From: Mesorhizobium sp. B2-8-5
Lineage (GTDB): Bacteria > Pseudomonadota > Alphaproteobacteria > Rhizobiales > Rhizobiaceae
Length of the DNA stretch: 64,000 nucleotides
Direction: 5' to 3'
Assembly: GCF_006440675.2 (NCBI RefSeq)
Contig: NZ_CP083951.1
Coordinates: 2,017,501 to 2,081,500 of the forward strand
The notes under the pieces are model-generated. The model was not told the DNA's origin. It was given only the letters and a program-made list of their open reading frames with translations, and did not search any database. Every line of letters begins with the position of its first letter. Within the stretch, counting starts at the first letter, position 1. Below, piece by piece: positions 1 to 8,172 of the stretch. The position numbers and the translations under genes are program-made.

Positions 1-72
1 ACACCGCCACCGATCGTTGGCGACAAGGCGGATATTTCGTTCTCGTCGGGCGATATGCTGGTCCTGCACTGA
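1..72 (+). CDS. C-terminal end of an ABC transporter ATP-binding protein (partial)
   Basis: The first 23 codons of the window are open in frame 1 and end at TGA (70-72). They read TPPPIVGDKADISFSSGDML followed by VLH. The spacing of 'GDKADISFSSGDMLVL' resembles the last strand of a TOBE domain that closes PotA/MalK-type ATPases. The rest of the gene lies outside the window, so family and substrate cannot be judged. The call rests on a short tail only; another protein ending in a similar beta-strand is possible. Confidence 0.4.
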   Translation, partial: TPPPIVGDKADISFSSGDMLVLH

Positions 73-246
73 CGGCCTGGCCGTCTTGACGCCGATAAGG
101 CAGGCGAAGCCTTTGCGCCGGCCGAGGGGTAATCCATCGATCGGCCGGGGACGCGGCCTGCCGGGCACACAAGCCTTGTCGGATAAATCAACAGTATCCT
201 GCTTCAGGGTACTGCCAAGCTTCGTGCTTCGCCGTTACGATAAGCC

Positions 247-1800
247 ATGGCGCTGTTCGAACTTACTCTGATCCTGCTTCTCATCGCCGTCGCGCTGACG
301 GCGGTATCGCGATGGCTGGAGGTACCTTACCCGTCGCTGCTGGCGCTTGCCGGGGTCGGGCTTGCCTTCGTGCCGGGCGCGCCGGTGATCGAGATCGATC
401 CGGAACTGGCGCTTGCACTGTTCATCGCGCCGGTGCTTCTCGATGCCGCCTATGACACCTCGCTGCGCGACCTGAAGCGCTATCGCCTGTCGCTGGTGCT
501 TTTGGCGCTCGGCGCCGTCGTCTTCACCACCGTGGTGGTTGCCTTCGTCGGCTGGAAAATGGCTGGGCTGCCGATCGCGGCGGCGATCGCGCTCGGCGCC
601 ATCGTCGCGCCACCGGACGCTGTGGCGGCAAGCGCGGTGCTCAATCAGTTCAAGGTGCCGCACCGTCTCACCGCTATCCTGCAGGGCGAGAGCCTGCTCA
701 ACGACGCCACGGCGCTGTTGATCTACCGGATTTCGGTCGCGGCAGCCATCGGCACGCTCATGCTGAAAGACGCAGTGCCCGTCATCCTGCTTGCAACGGT
801 CGGCAGCGTTGTCGCCGGCTATCTGTTCGGCCGCTTCTCCCTGCTCACGCTGACGCGTATCGAGGATGCGGCAAGCAGCACCGTGGTGCAGTTCGCCGGA
901 ACCTTCGCGGTCTGGATCATTGCCGACAGACTTGGCCTTTCCGCCATCATCACCATCGTCGTTTATGCCATCACCATCGCGCGCACCGCGCCACGCCGCA
1001 TGTCGGCCCGACGCCGCGTCAGCACCTATTCGGTCTGGGAATCGGCCGTGTTCGTGCTCAATGTGCTGGCTTTCGTGCTGATGGGCTTGCAGGCCCGTTC
1101 GATTGTCGGCCGGCTTTCCGGCGACGGGCAAGGCGAAGCCTTTCTCTTCGCCGCAACGGTGCTTGCGGTCGTCATCGTGGCGCGTCTCGTCTGGGTGGCG
1201 GGCTATGTCGCGGTCATACGCTGGTTTGCCCGCCATGACAGCGAGGAAGAAAGGCGCGATGCACCGACATTTCGCGGCGCCGTGCTTGTGGGTTGGTGCG
1301 GCATGCGCGGGCTGGTGACGCTGGTAGTGGCAATTGCCTTGCCGGCCGACTTCCCCGGTCGCGATCCGATCGTGCTGGCCGCCTTCGCGGTCGTCCTCGG
1401 AACGCTCGTGCTGCAGGGCATGAGCCTCAAGCCGCTGCTGCGCCGGCTCAACTTCGAGCGGGATACCTCGATCGACCGCGAGGTGGCCGAGGCACGGGTG
1501 GCCATCATGCAGGTTGCGCTCGATGTGCTGAGCCGCAAGACGTCGGCCGCTGCCGCCGTCGTGCGCGAGCAGTACGAGGCGCAGCGGCGGGTTGCCGAAA
1601 ATCCCGAGGACGCACAAGCCGCGACGGAATACGACCGGTTGCGTCTTTACGCCATCAAGCGGCAGCGCGACAGGTTGGAGGAACTGCGCAGCAATGGCAC
1701 GATCGGCGACGAGGCCTATCACCGGCTGGAAGAGGAGATCGACTGGTCGGAACTGGCGGCGTCGCCCGCCGGAAGCTTCCAGCCACTGACGACCTATTAG
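247..1800 (+). CDS. Na+/H+ antiporter, CPA1 family
   Basis: Predicted inner-membrane monovalent cation/proton antiporter of 517 residues. Hydrophobic segments fill residues 1-395. The CPA1 hallmarks are visible: APPDAV at 121-126 and GESLLNDATALL at 148-159, with the paired N152-D153 expected at the ion site, plus GWCGMRG in a late membrane segment. About 115 hydrophilic residues follow as a cytoplasmic tail rich in Arg and Glu. The ATG is preceded by no strong Shine-Dalgarno sequence. Probable role is pH or sodium homeostasis. The ion (Na+ or K+) cannot be told from sequence. It stands alone; the next gene begins after 200 bases containing a palindromic repeat. Confidence 0.85.
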   Translation: MALFELTLILLLIAVALTAVSRWLEVPYPSLLALAGVGLAFVPGAPVIEIDPELALALFIAPVLLDAAYDTSLRDLKRYRLSLVLLALGAVVFTTVVVAFVGWKMAGLPIAAAIALGAIVAPPDAVAASAVLNQFKVPHRLTAILQGESLLNDATALLIYRISVAAAIGTLMLKDAVPVILLATVGSVVAGYLFGRFSLLTLTRIEDAASSTVVQFAGTFAVWIIADRLGLSAIITIVVYAITIARTAPRRMSARRRVSTYSVWESAVFVLNVLAFVLMGLQARSIVGRLSGDGQGEAFLFAATVLAVVIVARLVWVAGYVAVIRWFARHDSEEERRDAPTFRGAVLVGWCGMRGLVTLVVAIALPADFPGRDPIVLAAFAVVLGTLVLQGMSLKPLLRRLNFERDTSIDREVAEARVAIMQVALDVLSRKTSAAAAVVREQYEAQRRVAENPEDAQAATEYDRLRLYAIKRQRDRLEELRSNGTIGDEAYHRLEEEIDWSELAASPAGSFQPLTTY

Positions 1801-1875
1801 GCGCAGCGGTTCGCTGGTCTCCGTTGGACTATTCCGCTTGGCCTCGCGGCACATTGCAACGCAAGAGGCGGGGCG

Positions 1876-1969
1876 ATAGAGCGGTTCACCGAAGACGGCG
1901 AACCACTCTATCCCTTTGTTTTGACGCAATTCCGAACGGAAAACCGCTCACACTTTTCCTGGAATTGCG
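1876..1969. repeat. Two adjacent palindromes, the second of the GCAATTCC REP-like family
   Basis: The first palindrome pairs 1876-1890 with 1897-1911 (13 of 15 positions match). The second has perfect arms CGCAATTCC (1925-1933) and GGAATTGCG (1961-1969) around a core containing GGAAAACCGCTCACACTTTTCC. Near-identical copies occur at 25384-25428 and 27724-27768, and a half copy at 3853-3876. The layout is that of a rhizobial intergenic REP-like element. Confidence 0.8.
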
Positions 1970-2003
1970 CTACTGCGATCACGAGAAGTGAGCCGGTTAA
2001 TCA

Positions 2004-2924
2004 ATGAAGCTGATCAGCTACAACATCCAGTACGGCTATGGCAGCGACGGGCGCTACGATCTCAGCCGCTGCGCCAGGCTGGTGAACGGCGCCGACATCA
2101 TCGCGCTGCAGGAGGTCGAGCGGCACTGGCAGCGCAGCAATGAGGACGACCAGCCCGAGATCCTGTCCAGCCTGCTGCCCGACTATTACTGGGCTTACGG
2201 CCCGGCCTTCGATATGGACGCCAGCGAGAGACGCGACGGCCGCGTCGTCAACCGCAGGCGGCAGTTCGGCACGATGGTGCTGTCGAAGCTGCCGATCGTC
2301 TGGTCGCGGCTGCACACGCTGCCGCTACGGCGCACGCTGAGGCCGCTCAACACCCGCAACGCGGCGCTGGAATGCATGATCCGCACGCCGGCGGGACCGG
2401 TGCGGGTGCTTTCCTTGCATCTGGCGCATATCGCGGCGGAGGAGCGGCTGGAGCAGATCGACTATCTCAATGTCGAGCATCGCCGCGCGCCATCCGACGG
2501 AGGCCCTTGGAGCGGCGTCGACGACGAGCCGCAGCGCAACTGGACGAACGGCCAGACGGAACCGGAAAATCCGTTGGCGGCGATCTGGCTGGGCGACTTC
2601 AACATGGAGCCGGGCAGCGCCGAATACCGGCGTATCGTCGGTAGCACGCCCTACCATCGGGGCGCCGCTTACATCGACGGATTCGTCGATGCCGTAGCGG
2701 TCGCCGGCGAGTCCGGGCCGGACTTCCATACGCACGAAAAGATCATCGATGGCAGGCTGGCGAAACGACGGCTCGACCATTGTTTCGTCGGCGGCGGGTT
2801 GGCCGATCGCGTGCGTTCGGTAACCGCCGATATCGGCGAGGTGGCTTCCGACCATTTTCCGCTCAGGGTCGATATCGATCTCGAAACGCCTTTCGGCTCG
2901 ACAAGGTCGATGAAACCGACATGA
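2004..2924 (+). CDS. Endonuclease/exonuclease/phosphatase (EEP) family hydrolase
   Basis: A 306-residue metal-dependent hydrolase of the EEP fold (DNase I, exonuclease III, sphingomyelinase group). Signature positions are visible in order: SYNIQYG with Asn7, ALQEVE with metal-binding Glu37, WLGDFNMEP near 196-204 and the closing SDHFPL with catalytic His near 285. There is no signal peptide, so it is probably cytoplasmic. The substrate (nucleic acid, phosphoinositide or other phosphodiester) cannot be assigned. The ATG of the next gene overlaps its stop in an ATGA junction, which suggests co-translation with the EamA exporter. Confidence 0.8.
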   Translation: MKLISYNIQYGYGSDGRYDLSRCARLVNGADIIALQEVERHWQRSNEDDQPEILSSLLPDYYWAYGPAFDMDASERRDGRVVNRRRQFGTMVLSKLPIVWSRLHTLPLRRTLRPLNTRNAALECMIRTPAGPVRVLSLHLAHIAAEERLEQIDYLNVEHRRAPSDGGPWSGVDDEPQRNWTNGQTEPENPLAAIWLGDFNMEPGSAEYRRIVGSTPYHRGAAYIDGFVDAVAVAGESGPDFHTHEKIIDGRLAKRRLDHCFVGGGLADRVRSVTADIGEVASDHFPLRVDIDLETPFGSTRSMKPT

Positions 2925-3766
2925 CGCTGTTCGTCTTCCTGGCGGTGCTCTCGGCGGCGGCCATGCACGCGATCTGGAACGCGCTGGTCAAGGTGCATCT
3001 CGACCGCTTCCTGTCGATCACGCTGATGACGCTCGGGATGGGATTTGCGGCGCTGTTCGCACTTCCCTTTGTCGAGGTGCCAAAGGCTGAAGTGTGGCCC
3101 TACATTATCGCCTCGGTGATCTTCCACATGGGCTATCGCACCTTTCTGGTCGGCGCCTACAAGGCGGGCGATTTCGCCCAGACCTATCCGCTGGCGCGCG
3201 GCACCGCGCCGCTGCTCTCGGCGCTCGGCGGCATCGTCATGGTCGGCGAGGTCCCGGCGCCTTTCGCCATCGTCGGCATCGTGCTTCTGTCGGCAGGCAC
3301 GCTGGTCATGTCGTTCCGGGGCGGGGCGCATCTGGAGAAGCTCAATCTGCGCGCGGTCGGCTTCGCGCTCGGCACATCGATCTTCATCGCCAGCTACACG
3401 CTCTCCGACGGCAGCGGCGCGCGGCTCGCGGCAACCGCGCAAAGCTATGCGGCCTGGCTGTTCGTCTGCGATGCGGCGTGGGCGCTCGTGCTGTGCATTG
3501 CCGTCCGCGGACCGCAGTCGCTTCCGGTGCTGGCACGCGACTGGAAAGCCGGCCTGTTCACCGGCGTGCTCAGCGGCGCGGCCTACTGGATCGTGATGTG
3601 GGCAATGACCAAGGCGCCGATCGCCTCGGTCGCGTCGCTGCGCGAGACCTCGATCCTGTTCGCCATGCTGATCTCGGTGCTGGCGCTGGGTGAAAAGATG
3701 ACGGCCTGGCGCGCAACCGCGGCGCTCGGCATCGTCGCCGGCGTCGCGGCGCTCAGGCTCGGATAG
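2921..3766 (+). CDS. EamA/DMT-family transporter
   Basis: A 281-residue integral membrane protein with about ten hydrophobic helices arranged as two EamA repeats of roughly 140 residues, the drug/metabolite transporter architecture. I chose the ATG at 2921 because it overlaps the upstream stop (ATGA) and begins directly with a transmembrane helix (MTLFVFLAVLSAAAMHAIWN). The reading frame stays open further upstream, but that part lies inside the EEP gene. Conserved EamA features include the first-helix 'H-A-I-W-N-A' and 'R-E-T-S-I-L-F-A' in the second repeat. Substrate unknown. A strong terminator follows. Confidence 0.85.
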   Translation: MTLFVFLAVLSAAAMHAIWNALVKVHLDRFLSITLMTLGMGFAALFALPFVEVPKAEVWPYIIASVIFHMGYRTFLVGAYKAGDFAQTYPLARGTAPLLSALGGIVMVGEVPAPFAIVGIVLLSAGTLVMSFRGGAHLEKLNLRAVGFALGTSIFIASYTLSDGSGARLAATAQSYAAWLFVCDAAWALVLCIAVRGPQSLPVLARDWKAGLFTGVLSGAAYWIVMWAMTKAPIASVASLRETSILFAMLISVLALGEKMTAWRATAALGIVAGVAALRLG

Positions 3767-3810
3767 AGGGCGCCGTCTCCCGGAAACGGCGCCCTCTATC
3801 TCTTCGTTTT
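3763..3810. terminator. Bidirectional rho-independent terminator
   Basis: A perfect 14-bp inverted repeat, ATAGAGGGCGCCGT (3763-3776) and ACGGCGCCCTCTAT (3786-3799), with a 9-nt loop, followed by CTCTTCGTTTT. The left arm overlaps the stop codon of the EamA gene. It lies between that gene and the convergent MFS gene. Confidence 0.85.
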
Positions 3811-3852
3811 AGTAATTGCGGACGGGCTGCGGCGAAGTCACCGAGCCTGACC

Positions 3853-3876
3853 GTTTCACACTTTTTCCGGAATTGC
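3853..3876. repeat. Half copy of the GCAATTCC palindromic element, read as coding
   Basis: The sequence TTTCACACTTTTTCCGGAATTGC matches the right half of the palindromes at 1925, 25384 and 27724. On the minus strand it encodes the last residues (AIPEKV) and the stop codon of the MFS gene. Confidence 0.7.
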
Positions 3877-5103
3877 TCCAACCTCATGGTCCAACACGGT
3901 CATCACCTGGCCGCGCTTCTCAGGGCTGAAGCGGATGACGATGATGATGCAGACCGCGACCACACCGGCGAAGAGCGCCAGCGCGTAGCCATAGCTGCTG
4001 CCGGGCGCCTCGGCGATGCCCGCCTGGTACGGGCCGCCATAGGATGCCGCCAGATTGCCGGCCTGGTAGATGAAGCCGGGCAAGGTCGCGCGCACGGCGC
4101 CTGGCGAGAGCTCGTTGAGATGCACCGGGATGACTCCCCAGGCGCCCTGAACCGCCACCTGCATGACGAGGGCGCCGACGGCCAGCATGAAGGGTGTCGT
4201 CGAATAGGCCCATAGAGGCAGTGCCGGCAACGCGATCAGGCAAGCGAGCGTAATGGCATTGACGCGGCCGATCTTCTCGGAGAGCGCGCCGAAGGCCAGT
4301 CCGCCGACGATGGCGCCGATGTTGGCGACGATGGTGATCCAACTCACCGTATGCGGATCGAAGCTATGCTGCTTCTTGAGGAAGGTCGGATAGAGATCCT
4401 GCGTGCCGTGGCTGAAGAAGTTGAAGAACATCATCAGCACCACGGCATAGAGCGCGATGCCCCAGTGCTTCCGCAGCGTTTCGAGCAATCCTGGCTTCAC
4501 GCGCTGGCGGGCTTCGACGAAGGCTGGCGATTCCGGCACATGCGAGCGGATGAAAAGCACGATCAGCGCCGGTATGAAGCTCAGGAGGAACATGGCGCGC
4601 CAGCCGAAGGTGAAGTCGCCGATCTTCTGCCCGTAGAGCAGCCCGTAGACCACCGCGGCCAGCAGGTAGCCGGCCGGATAACCGCATTGCAGGATGCCCG
4701 AGACCATGCCGCGCGCGCTTGGCGGAATGGACTCCATGGCAAGCGAGCTGCCGAGGCCCCATTCGCCGCCCATGGCGATGCCGAACAGGGCGCGCAGCGC
4801 CAGGAATATGCCGAGATTGGGCGAGAAGGCGGCTAAAGCGCCGATCACCGAATAGCTGACGATGTTCAGCATCAGAATGGGCTTGCGGCCGTATCTGTCG
4901 GCAAGCATGCCGAAGAAGAACGCGCCGATGAAGCGCGTGGCCAAGGTCAGGAACAGCGCTTTGGAGACCGCCGGCACGTCGGTCTGGAATTCCGTTGCAA
5001 TATCGGTGAGCAGGAAAGTCAGAAGGAAGAAATCAAAAGCGTCGAGCGTCCAGCCGAGGAACGACGCGAGTACGGTTTTCTTCTGCTCGGTGGTGAGGTT
5101 CAA
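3856..5103 (-). CDS. MFS transporter, NanT/metabolite-proton symporter type
   Basis: A 415-residue major facilitator with about 12 membrane helices. The opening LGWTLDAFDFFLLTFLL, the loop motif ADRYGRKP after helix 2 and the matching SEKIGRVN after helix 8 place it with sialate/shikimate-type proton symporters; the substrate is not readable. The start is TTG at 5103, supported by a strong AAGGAGG six bases upstream, and no ATG alternative fits. It is the last gene of the long minus-strand locus, 94 bases after the Dabb gene, so it may carry the same or a related compound as the ABC importer. Its last residues come from a palindromic repeat. Confidence 0.85.
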   Translation of the reverse strand: MNLTTEQKKTVLASFLGWTLDAFDFFLLTFLLTDIATEFQTDVPAVSKALFLTLATRFIGAFFFGMLADRYGRKPILMLNIVSYSVIGALAAFSPNLGIFLALRALFGIAMGGEWGLGSSLAMESIPPSARGMVSGILQCGYPAGYLLAAVVYGLLYGQKIGDFTFGWRAMFLLSFIPALIVLFIRSHVPESPAFVEARQRVKPGLLETLRKHWGIALYAVVLMMFFNFFSHGTQDLYPTFLKKQHSFDPHTVSWITIVANIGAIVGGLAFGALSEKIGRVNAITLACLIALPALPLWAYSTTPFMLAVGALVMQVAVQGAWGVIPVHLNELSPGAVRATLPGFIYQAGNLAASYGGPYQAGIAEAPGSSYGYALALFAGVVAVCIIIVIRFSPEKRGQVMTVLDHEVGAIPEKV

Positions 5104-5197
5104 GGCGGTCCTCCTTTTGCATCCCCCAAAAGCAACGATATGTTCCAGGGCGGGTAAAAGAGAACCGGACAGCTGCCGGTTTTAAGCCGGCGAGCGG

Positions 5198-5515
5198 TCA
5201 CATTTGCGTCACCTCGAGATCGATGACCATCAGCCCCTCGGTGCCGCCTTCGAGGGCGGCAACCAGACGGGCGCCGGCGCGCTGATGCGCTTCGTGCACC
5301 AGATAGGCGTCGCGCGCGGCGGCATTTTTAAAGTCGATGGTGAAGCCGTGGCTGAAGCCGCGCGCGAACGGCTCCGGGCTGACATTGGCGCTGAATTCCA
5401 CCTTGCCCATGCCGTCGACGACGGCGCGCAGCGCTTCGAGATCGGCGTGGATCGCCGCCCGCTCGGTTTCAGGAACGTCGTCGCGAAAGCGGACAAAGAC
5501 GCAGTGACGGATCAT
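5198..5515 (-). CDS. Dabb (stress-responsive alpha/beta barrel) domain protein
   Basis: A 105-residue single-domain protein. MIRHCVFVRFRDDV at the start, the central FSHGFTIDFKNAAARDAYLVHEAHQ and the closing VIDLEV are typical of the Dabb dimeric ferredoxin-like fold. The ATG at 5515 was chosen because the family begins with a strand of this form; the open frame upstream lies inside the GMC gene. The start is 10 bases after the GMC stop. Members are small enzymes or binding proteins of unknown role often found in sugar and aromatic catabolic clusters, which fits this context. Confidence 0.8.
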   Translation of the reverse strand: MIRHCVFVRFRDDVPETERAAIHADLEALRAVVDGMGKVEFSANVSPEPFARGFSHGFTIDFKNAAARDAYLVHEAHQRAGARLVAALEGGTEGLMVIDLEVTQM

Positions 5516-5525
5516 TATCGGTGCC

Positions 5526-7154
5526 TCACGCCGCCTGGTTGCCCTTGAACACGGCCGGCGGCAGCGGCTCGCGGCCGAGAATGAGGTCGGCACCTTTTTC
5601 ACCGACCATGATCGTCGGCGCATTGGTGTTGGAGGACGGGACGCGCGGCATCACCGATGCATCGCAGATCCGGAGACCTTCGATGCCGCGCAGCCTCAAG
5701 TCCGGCGTCACCACGGCCATCGCATCATGGCCCATGCGGCAGGTGCCGACGGGGTGATGATCGGTCTTGGAGGTGCGATAGGCATAGTCGGTGAGGTCGG
5801 CATCGCTCTCTAGGTTTGGCCCGGGCAGCACCTCGCGAAGTACGTAGGGGGCAAGCGCCTTCTGCCGCATGATCTCGCGCGCCAATCTAAGGCCCTTGAT
5901 CGACATGTCGCGATCATAGGGATCGGACCAGTAGTTCGGATCGATGAGCGGATGATCGGCCGGGTCGGCGCTCTTCAGCCGCACCGTGCCGCGCGAGCGC
6001 GGACGCAGGAAGGCCGAGTTCAGCGTCACGCCAGGGTTCTTCAGTTTTTCCACGCCGGCCTCGATGCCGGAGCCGAGGCCCAAATGGAACTGGATGTCGG
6101 GGGAGGCGGCCGTCGGGTCGGCGTACCAGAAGCCGCCGGTCTCGAACAGGCTCGAGGCGACCGGCCCCTTCTTGAGCAGCAGGTACTGCAGACCGGCCCA
6201 TAGGGTGCGGTGCAGCTTGGCGTAATTGTCGTAGGTGTGGTCGCCGGTGCATTCGGCGATCACGAACAGGTCGAGATGGTCCTGCATGTTGGAGCCGACG
6301 CCGGGCAGGTCGTGAACGGGCGTGACGCCGACCGATTTCAAATGGTCGGCCGGGCCGATGCCCGACTGCATGAGGAGCTTGGGCGAACCGATGGCGCCGG
6401 AGGAAACGATCACCTCGCGTTCGGCGCGCAGGATCGTCTTTTCGCCGCCAGGTCTGTCGACCACCTCGACACCGATGGCGCGGCCCTTCTCGACGACGAC
6501 GCGGGTGACCAGCACATCGGTCCTGACCGTCAGGTTCTTGCGGGCGCCGATCGGCTTCAGATAGGCGACGGAGGCGGATGAGCGCCGCGCATTCTTTTGG
6601 GTCAGCTGATAGTAGCCGACGCCCTCCTGGCTGGCGCCGTTGAAATCCGGGTTGAAGGGTATGCCCATTTCCTGGCCCGCGCGGAAATAGGCCTCGCAGA
6701 TCGGCAGCGGCGAGATCGGGTTGGAGACGCCGAGCGGTCCTTGGTCGCCGTGAAAATCGTTGGCAAAACGTTGGTTGTTTTCGGCGCGCTTGAAATAGGG
6801 CAGCACGTCGCGATAGCCCCAGCCGGCGAGGCCGTCCTCCTTCTCCCAGGCGTCGTAGTCGCGGGCATTGCCGCGCGTGTAGATCTGCGCGTTGATCGAC
6901 GAGCCGCCGCCGACGACCTTGGCTTGCGTGTACCAGAAGACGCGGTCCTTCATGTGCTTCTGCGGTACGGTCGACCAGCCCCAGGAGGCGATGCCCTTGG
7001 TCATCTTGGCGAAGCCCGCCGGCATGTGGATATAGGGATGCCAATCCTTGCCGCCGGCCTCGAGCAGCAGGACGGAATTCGACGGATCCTCGCTCAGCCG
7101 GTTGGCGAGAACGCAGCCGGCCGGACCGGCGCCAACAATGATGTAATCAGCCAT
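5526..7154 (-). CDS. GMC family FAD-dependent oxidoreductase (choline dehydrogenase-like)
   Basis: A 542-residue glucose-methanol-choline flavoenzyme. The N-terminal dinucleotide fold has GAGPAG at 8-13 with Glu32 for the ribose. The GMC signature VVGGGSSINAQIYTRGN follows near residues 75-92, and the C-terminal active site shows DHHPVGTCRMG, then SNTNAPTIMVGEKGADLI with the His/Asn pair. It should oxidise a primary or secondary alcohol; choline is only the nearest familiar substrate. AGGAAC precedes the ATG. It starts six bases after the SDR stop, so the two are translationally linked and probably act on successive intermediates. Confidence 0.88.
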   Translation of the reverse strand: MADYIIVGAGPAGCVLANRLSEDPSNSVLLLEAGGKDWHPYIHMPAGFAKMTKGIASWGWSTVPQKHMKDRVFWYTQAKVVGGGSSINAQIYTRGNARDYDAWEKEDGLAGWGYRDVLPYFKRAENNQRFANDFHGDQGPLGVSNPISPLPICEAYFRAGQEMGIPFNPDFNGASQEGVGYYQLTQKNARRSSASVAYLKPIGARKNLTVRTDVLVTRVVVEKGRAIGVEVVDRPGGEKTILRAEREVIVSSGAIGSPKLLMQSGIGPADHLKSVGVTPVHDLPGVGSNMQDHLDLFVIAECTGDHTYDNYAKLHRTLWAGLQYLLLKKGPVASSLFETGGFWYADPTAASPDIQFHLGLGSGIEAGVEKLKNPGVTLNSAFLRPRSRGTVRLKSADPADHPLIDPNYWSDPYDRDMSIKGLRLAREIMRQKALAPYVLREVLPGPNLESDADLTDYAYRTSKTDHHPVGTCRMGHDAMAVVTPDLRLRGIEGLRICDASVMPRVPSSNTNAPTIMVGEKGADLILGREPLPPAVFKGNQAA

Positions 7155-7160
7155 TGTTCC

Positions 7161-7922
7161 TCACAAGCGTGGCACGGAGAGCGCGCCGTCGACATCGATG
7201 ACCGATCCGGTCGAAAAGCCGAACTTTCCGGAGGCAAGCGCGGCCACGACGGCCCCGATATCGGCGCCTTCGCCCCAGCGTTTTGCCGGCACCAGGCCGC
7301 TTTCGATCAGCGCGTCATATTTGGCGGAAACGCCCGCCGTCATATCGGTTCGGATGATGCCCGGCCGTACCTCGAACACGCCGATTTTTTCAGCCGCGAG
7401 TCGCAGCGCCAGGTTCTTCACCCACATGGATAGGCCGGCTTTCGAGACGCAGTAGTCGGCGCGCTCCGGCGAGGCCATGGCGGCGCTCACCGAAGTGATG
7501 GTGATGATCGACCTGGCTGAAACGGCAGGCGTCGCCAGCATGGCCTTGGCGACGGCTTGGCTGAGGAACACCGTGCCGCGCAGGTTGATGCCTAATGCGC
7601 GGTCGAAATTCTCCGGCTTCAGGTCCAGCAAGTCGCCGCGCATGACGGCTCCGACGCCGGCATTGTTGACCAGGCAGCCGATGTGGCCGAAGGCTTTGGT
7701 CGCAGCATCAACGAGTGCAGCATGGCCTGCGAGATCAGCGATGTCGCAGCGATGGTAGGCAAACTTCGCGCCGCGCTTGGTGATGTTGGAGGCCAGATTG
7801 ACATCGGGCTTCTCGGCAAGGTCGGCGATCAGAATGTCGAAGCCGGCGTCGGCCAATGCCTCGGCACAAGCGAGCCCAATTCCGCGCGCGCCGCCGGTGA
7901 TAATGGCCGCCGGGCGGGTCAT
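7161..7922 (-). CDS. SDR family NAD(P)-dependent oxidoreductase
   Basis: A 253-residue classical short-chain dehydrogenase. TGGARGIG at 9-16 is the nucleotide-binding motif, NNAG is at 86-89, and the catalytic Tyr157-x3-Lys161 (YCVSK) is present with the expected upstream Ser. Asp34 ends the second strand, which usually indicates NAD(H). The C-terminal FSTGSVIDVDGAL is typical of 3-oxoacyl-reductase-like members annotated FabG, but the catabolic setting makes a sugar or polyol dehydrogenase more likely. It is separated from the upstream GMC gene by a 250-bp gap with a RIME-like repeat. Confidence 0.85.
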   Translation of the reverse strand: MTRPAAIITGGARGIGLACAEALADAGFDILIADLAEKPDVNLASNITKRGAKFAYHRCDIADLAGHAALVDAATKAFGHIGCLVNNAGVGAVMRGDLLDLKPENFDRALGINLRGTVFLSQAVAKAMLATPAVSARSIITITSVSAAMASPERADYCVSKAGLSMWVKNLALRLAAEKIGVFEVRPGIIRTDMTAGVSAKYDALIESGLVPAKRWGEGADIGAVVAALASGKFGFSTGSVIDVDGALSVPRL

Positions 7923-7952
7923 TGGAGACTAGCCTTGCGAATGTCAGCGCTG

Positions 7953-8159
7953 CCCCTCATCGCCCTGCCCGTCCTCCGCAGCAGCTGCGCTGCAGCTGCG
8001 GAGGGTGGACCGGGCACTTCTCCCCGTATAGTGACGGCGAGAAGGATGCTGTCGCCGGCGCTTTCTCCAATCGCCAGCGCTGCAGAATGAGTGCCAGCGT
8101 TGCGGCTAGCCCTCTTCTTCCCGTTTACGGGGAGAAGGTGCCGGCAGGCGGATGAGGGG
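7953..8159. repeat. RIME-like element bounded by inverted ends
   Basis: A 207-bp block between two minus-strand genes. Its ends are inverted copies: CCCCTCATCGCCCTGCCCG on the left against the complement of CGGCAGGCGGATGAGGGG on the right. Inside are a hairpin at about 7973-8006 built on CCTCCGCAGC and CTGCGGAGG, and two CTTCTCCCCGT / ACGGGGAGAAGG stems. The arrangement matches rhizobial intergenic mosaic elements. No coding potential is seen. It may form mRNA structure inside the locus. Confidence 0.7.
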
Positions 8160-8172
8160 CGGCGCCGGCCTA

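Noticed and set aside
235..1929. Open frame of 564 codons opposite the antiporter gene
   Set aside because: Antisense shadow; composition dominated by His, Arg, Gln and Asp, no domains, no ribosome site.
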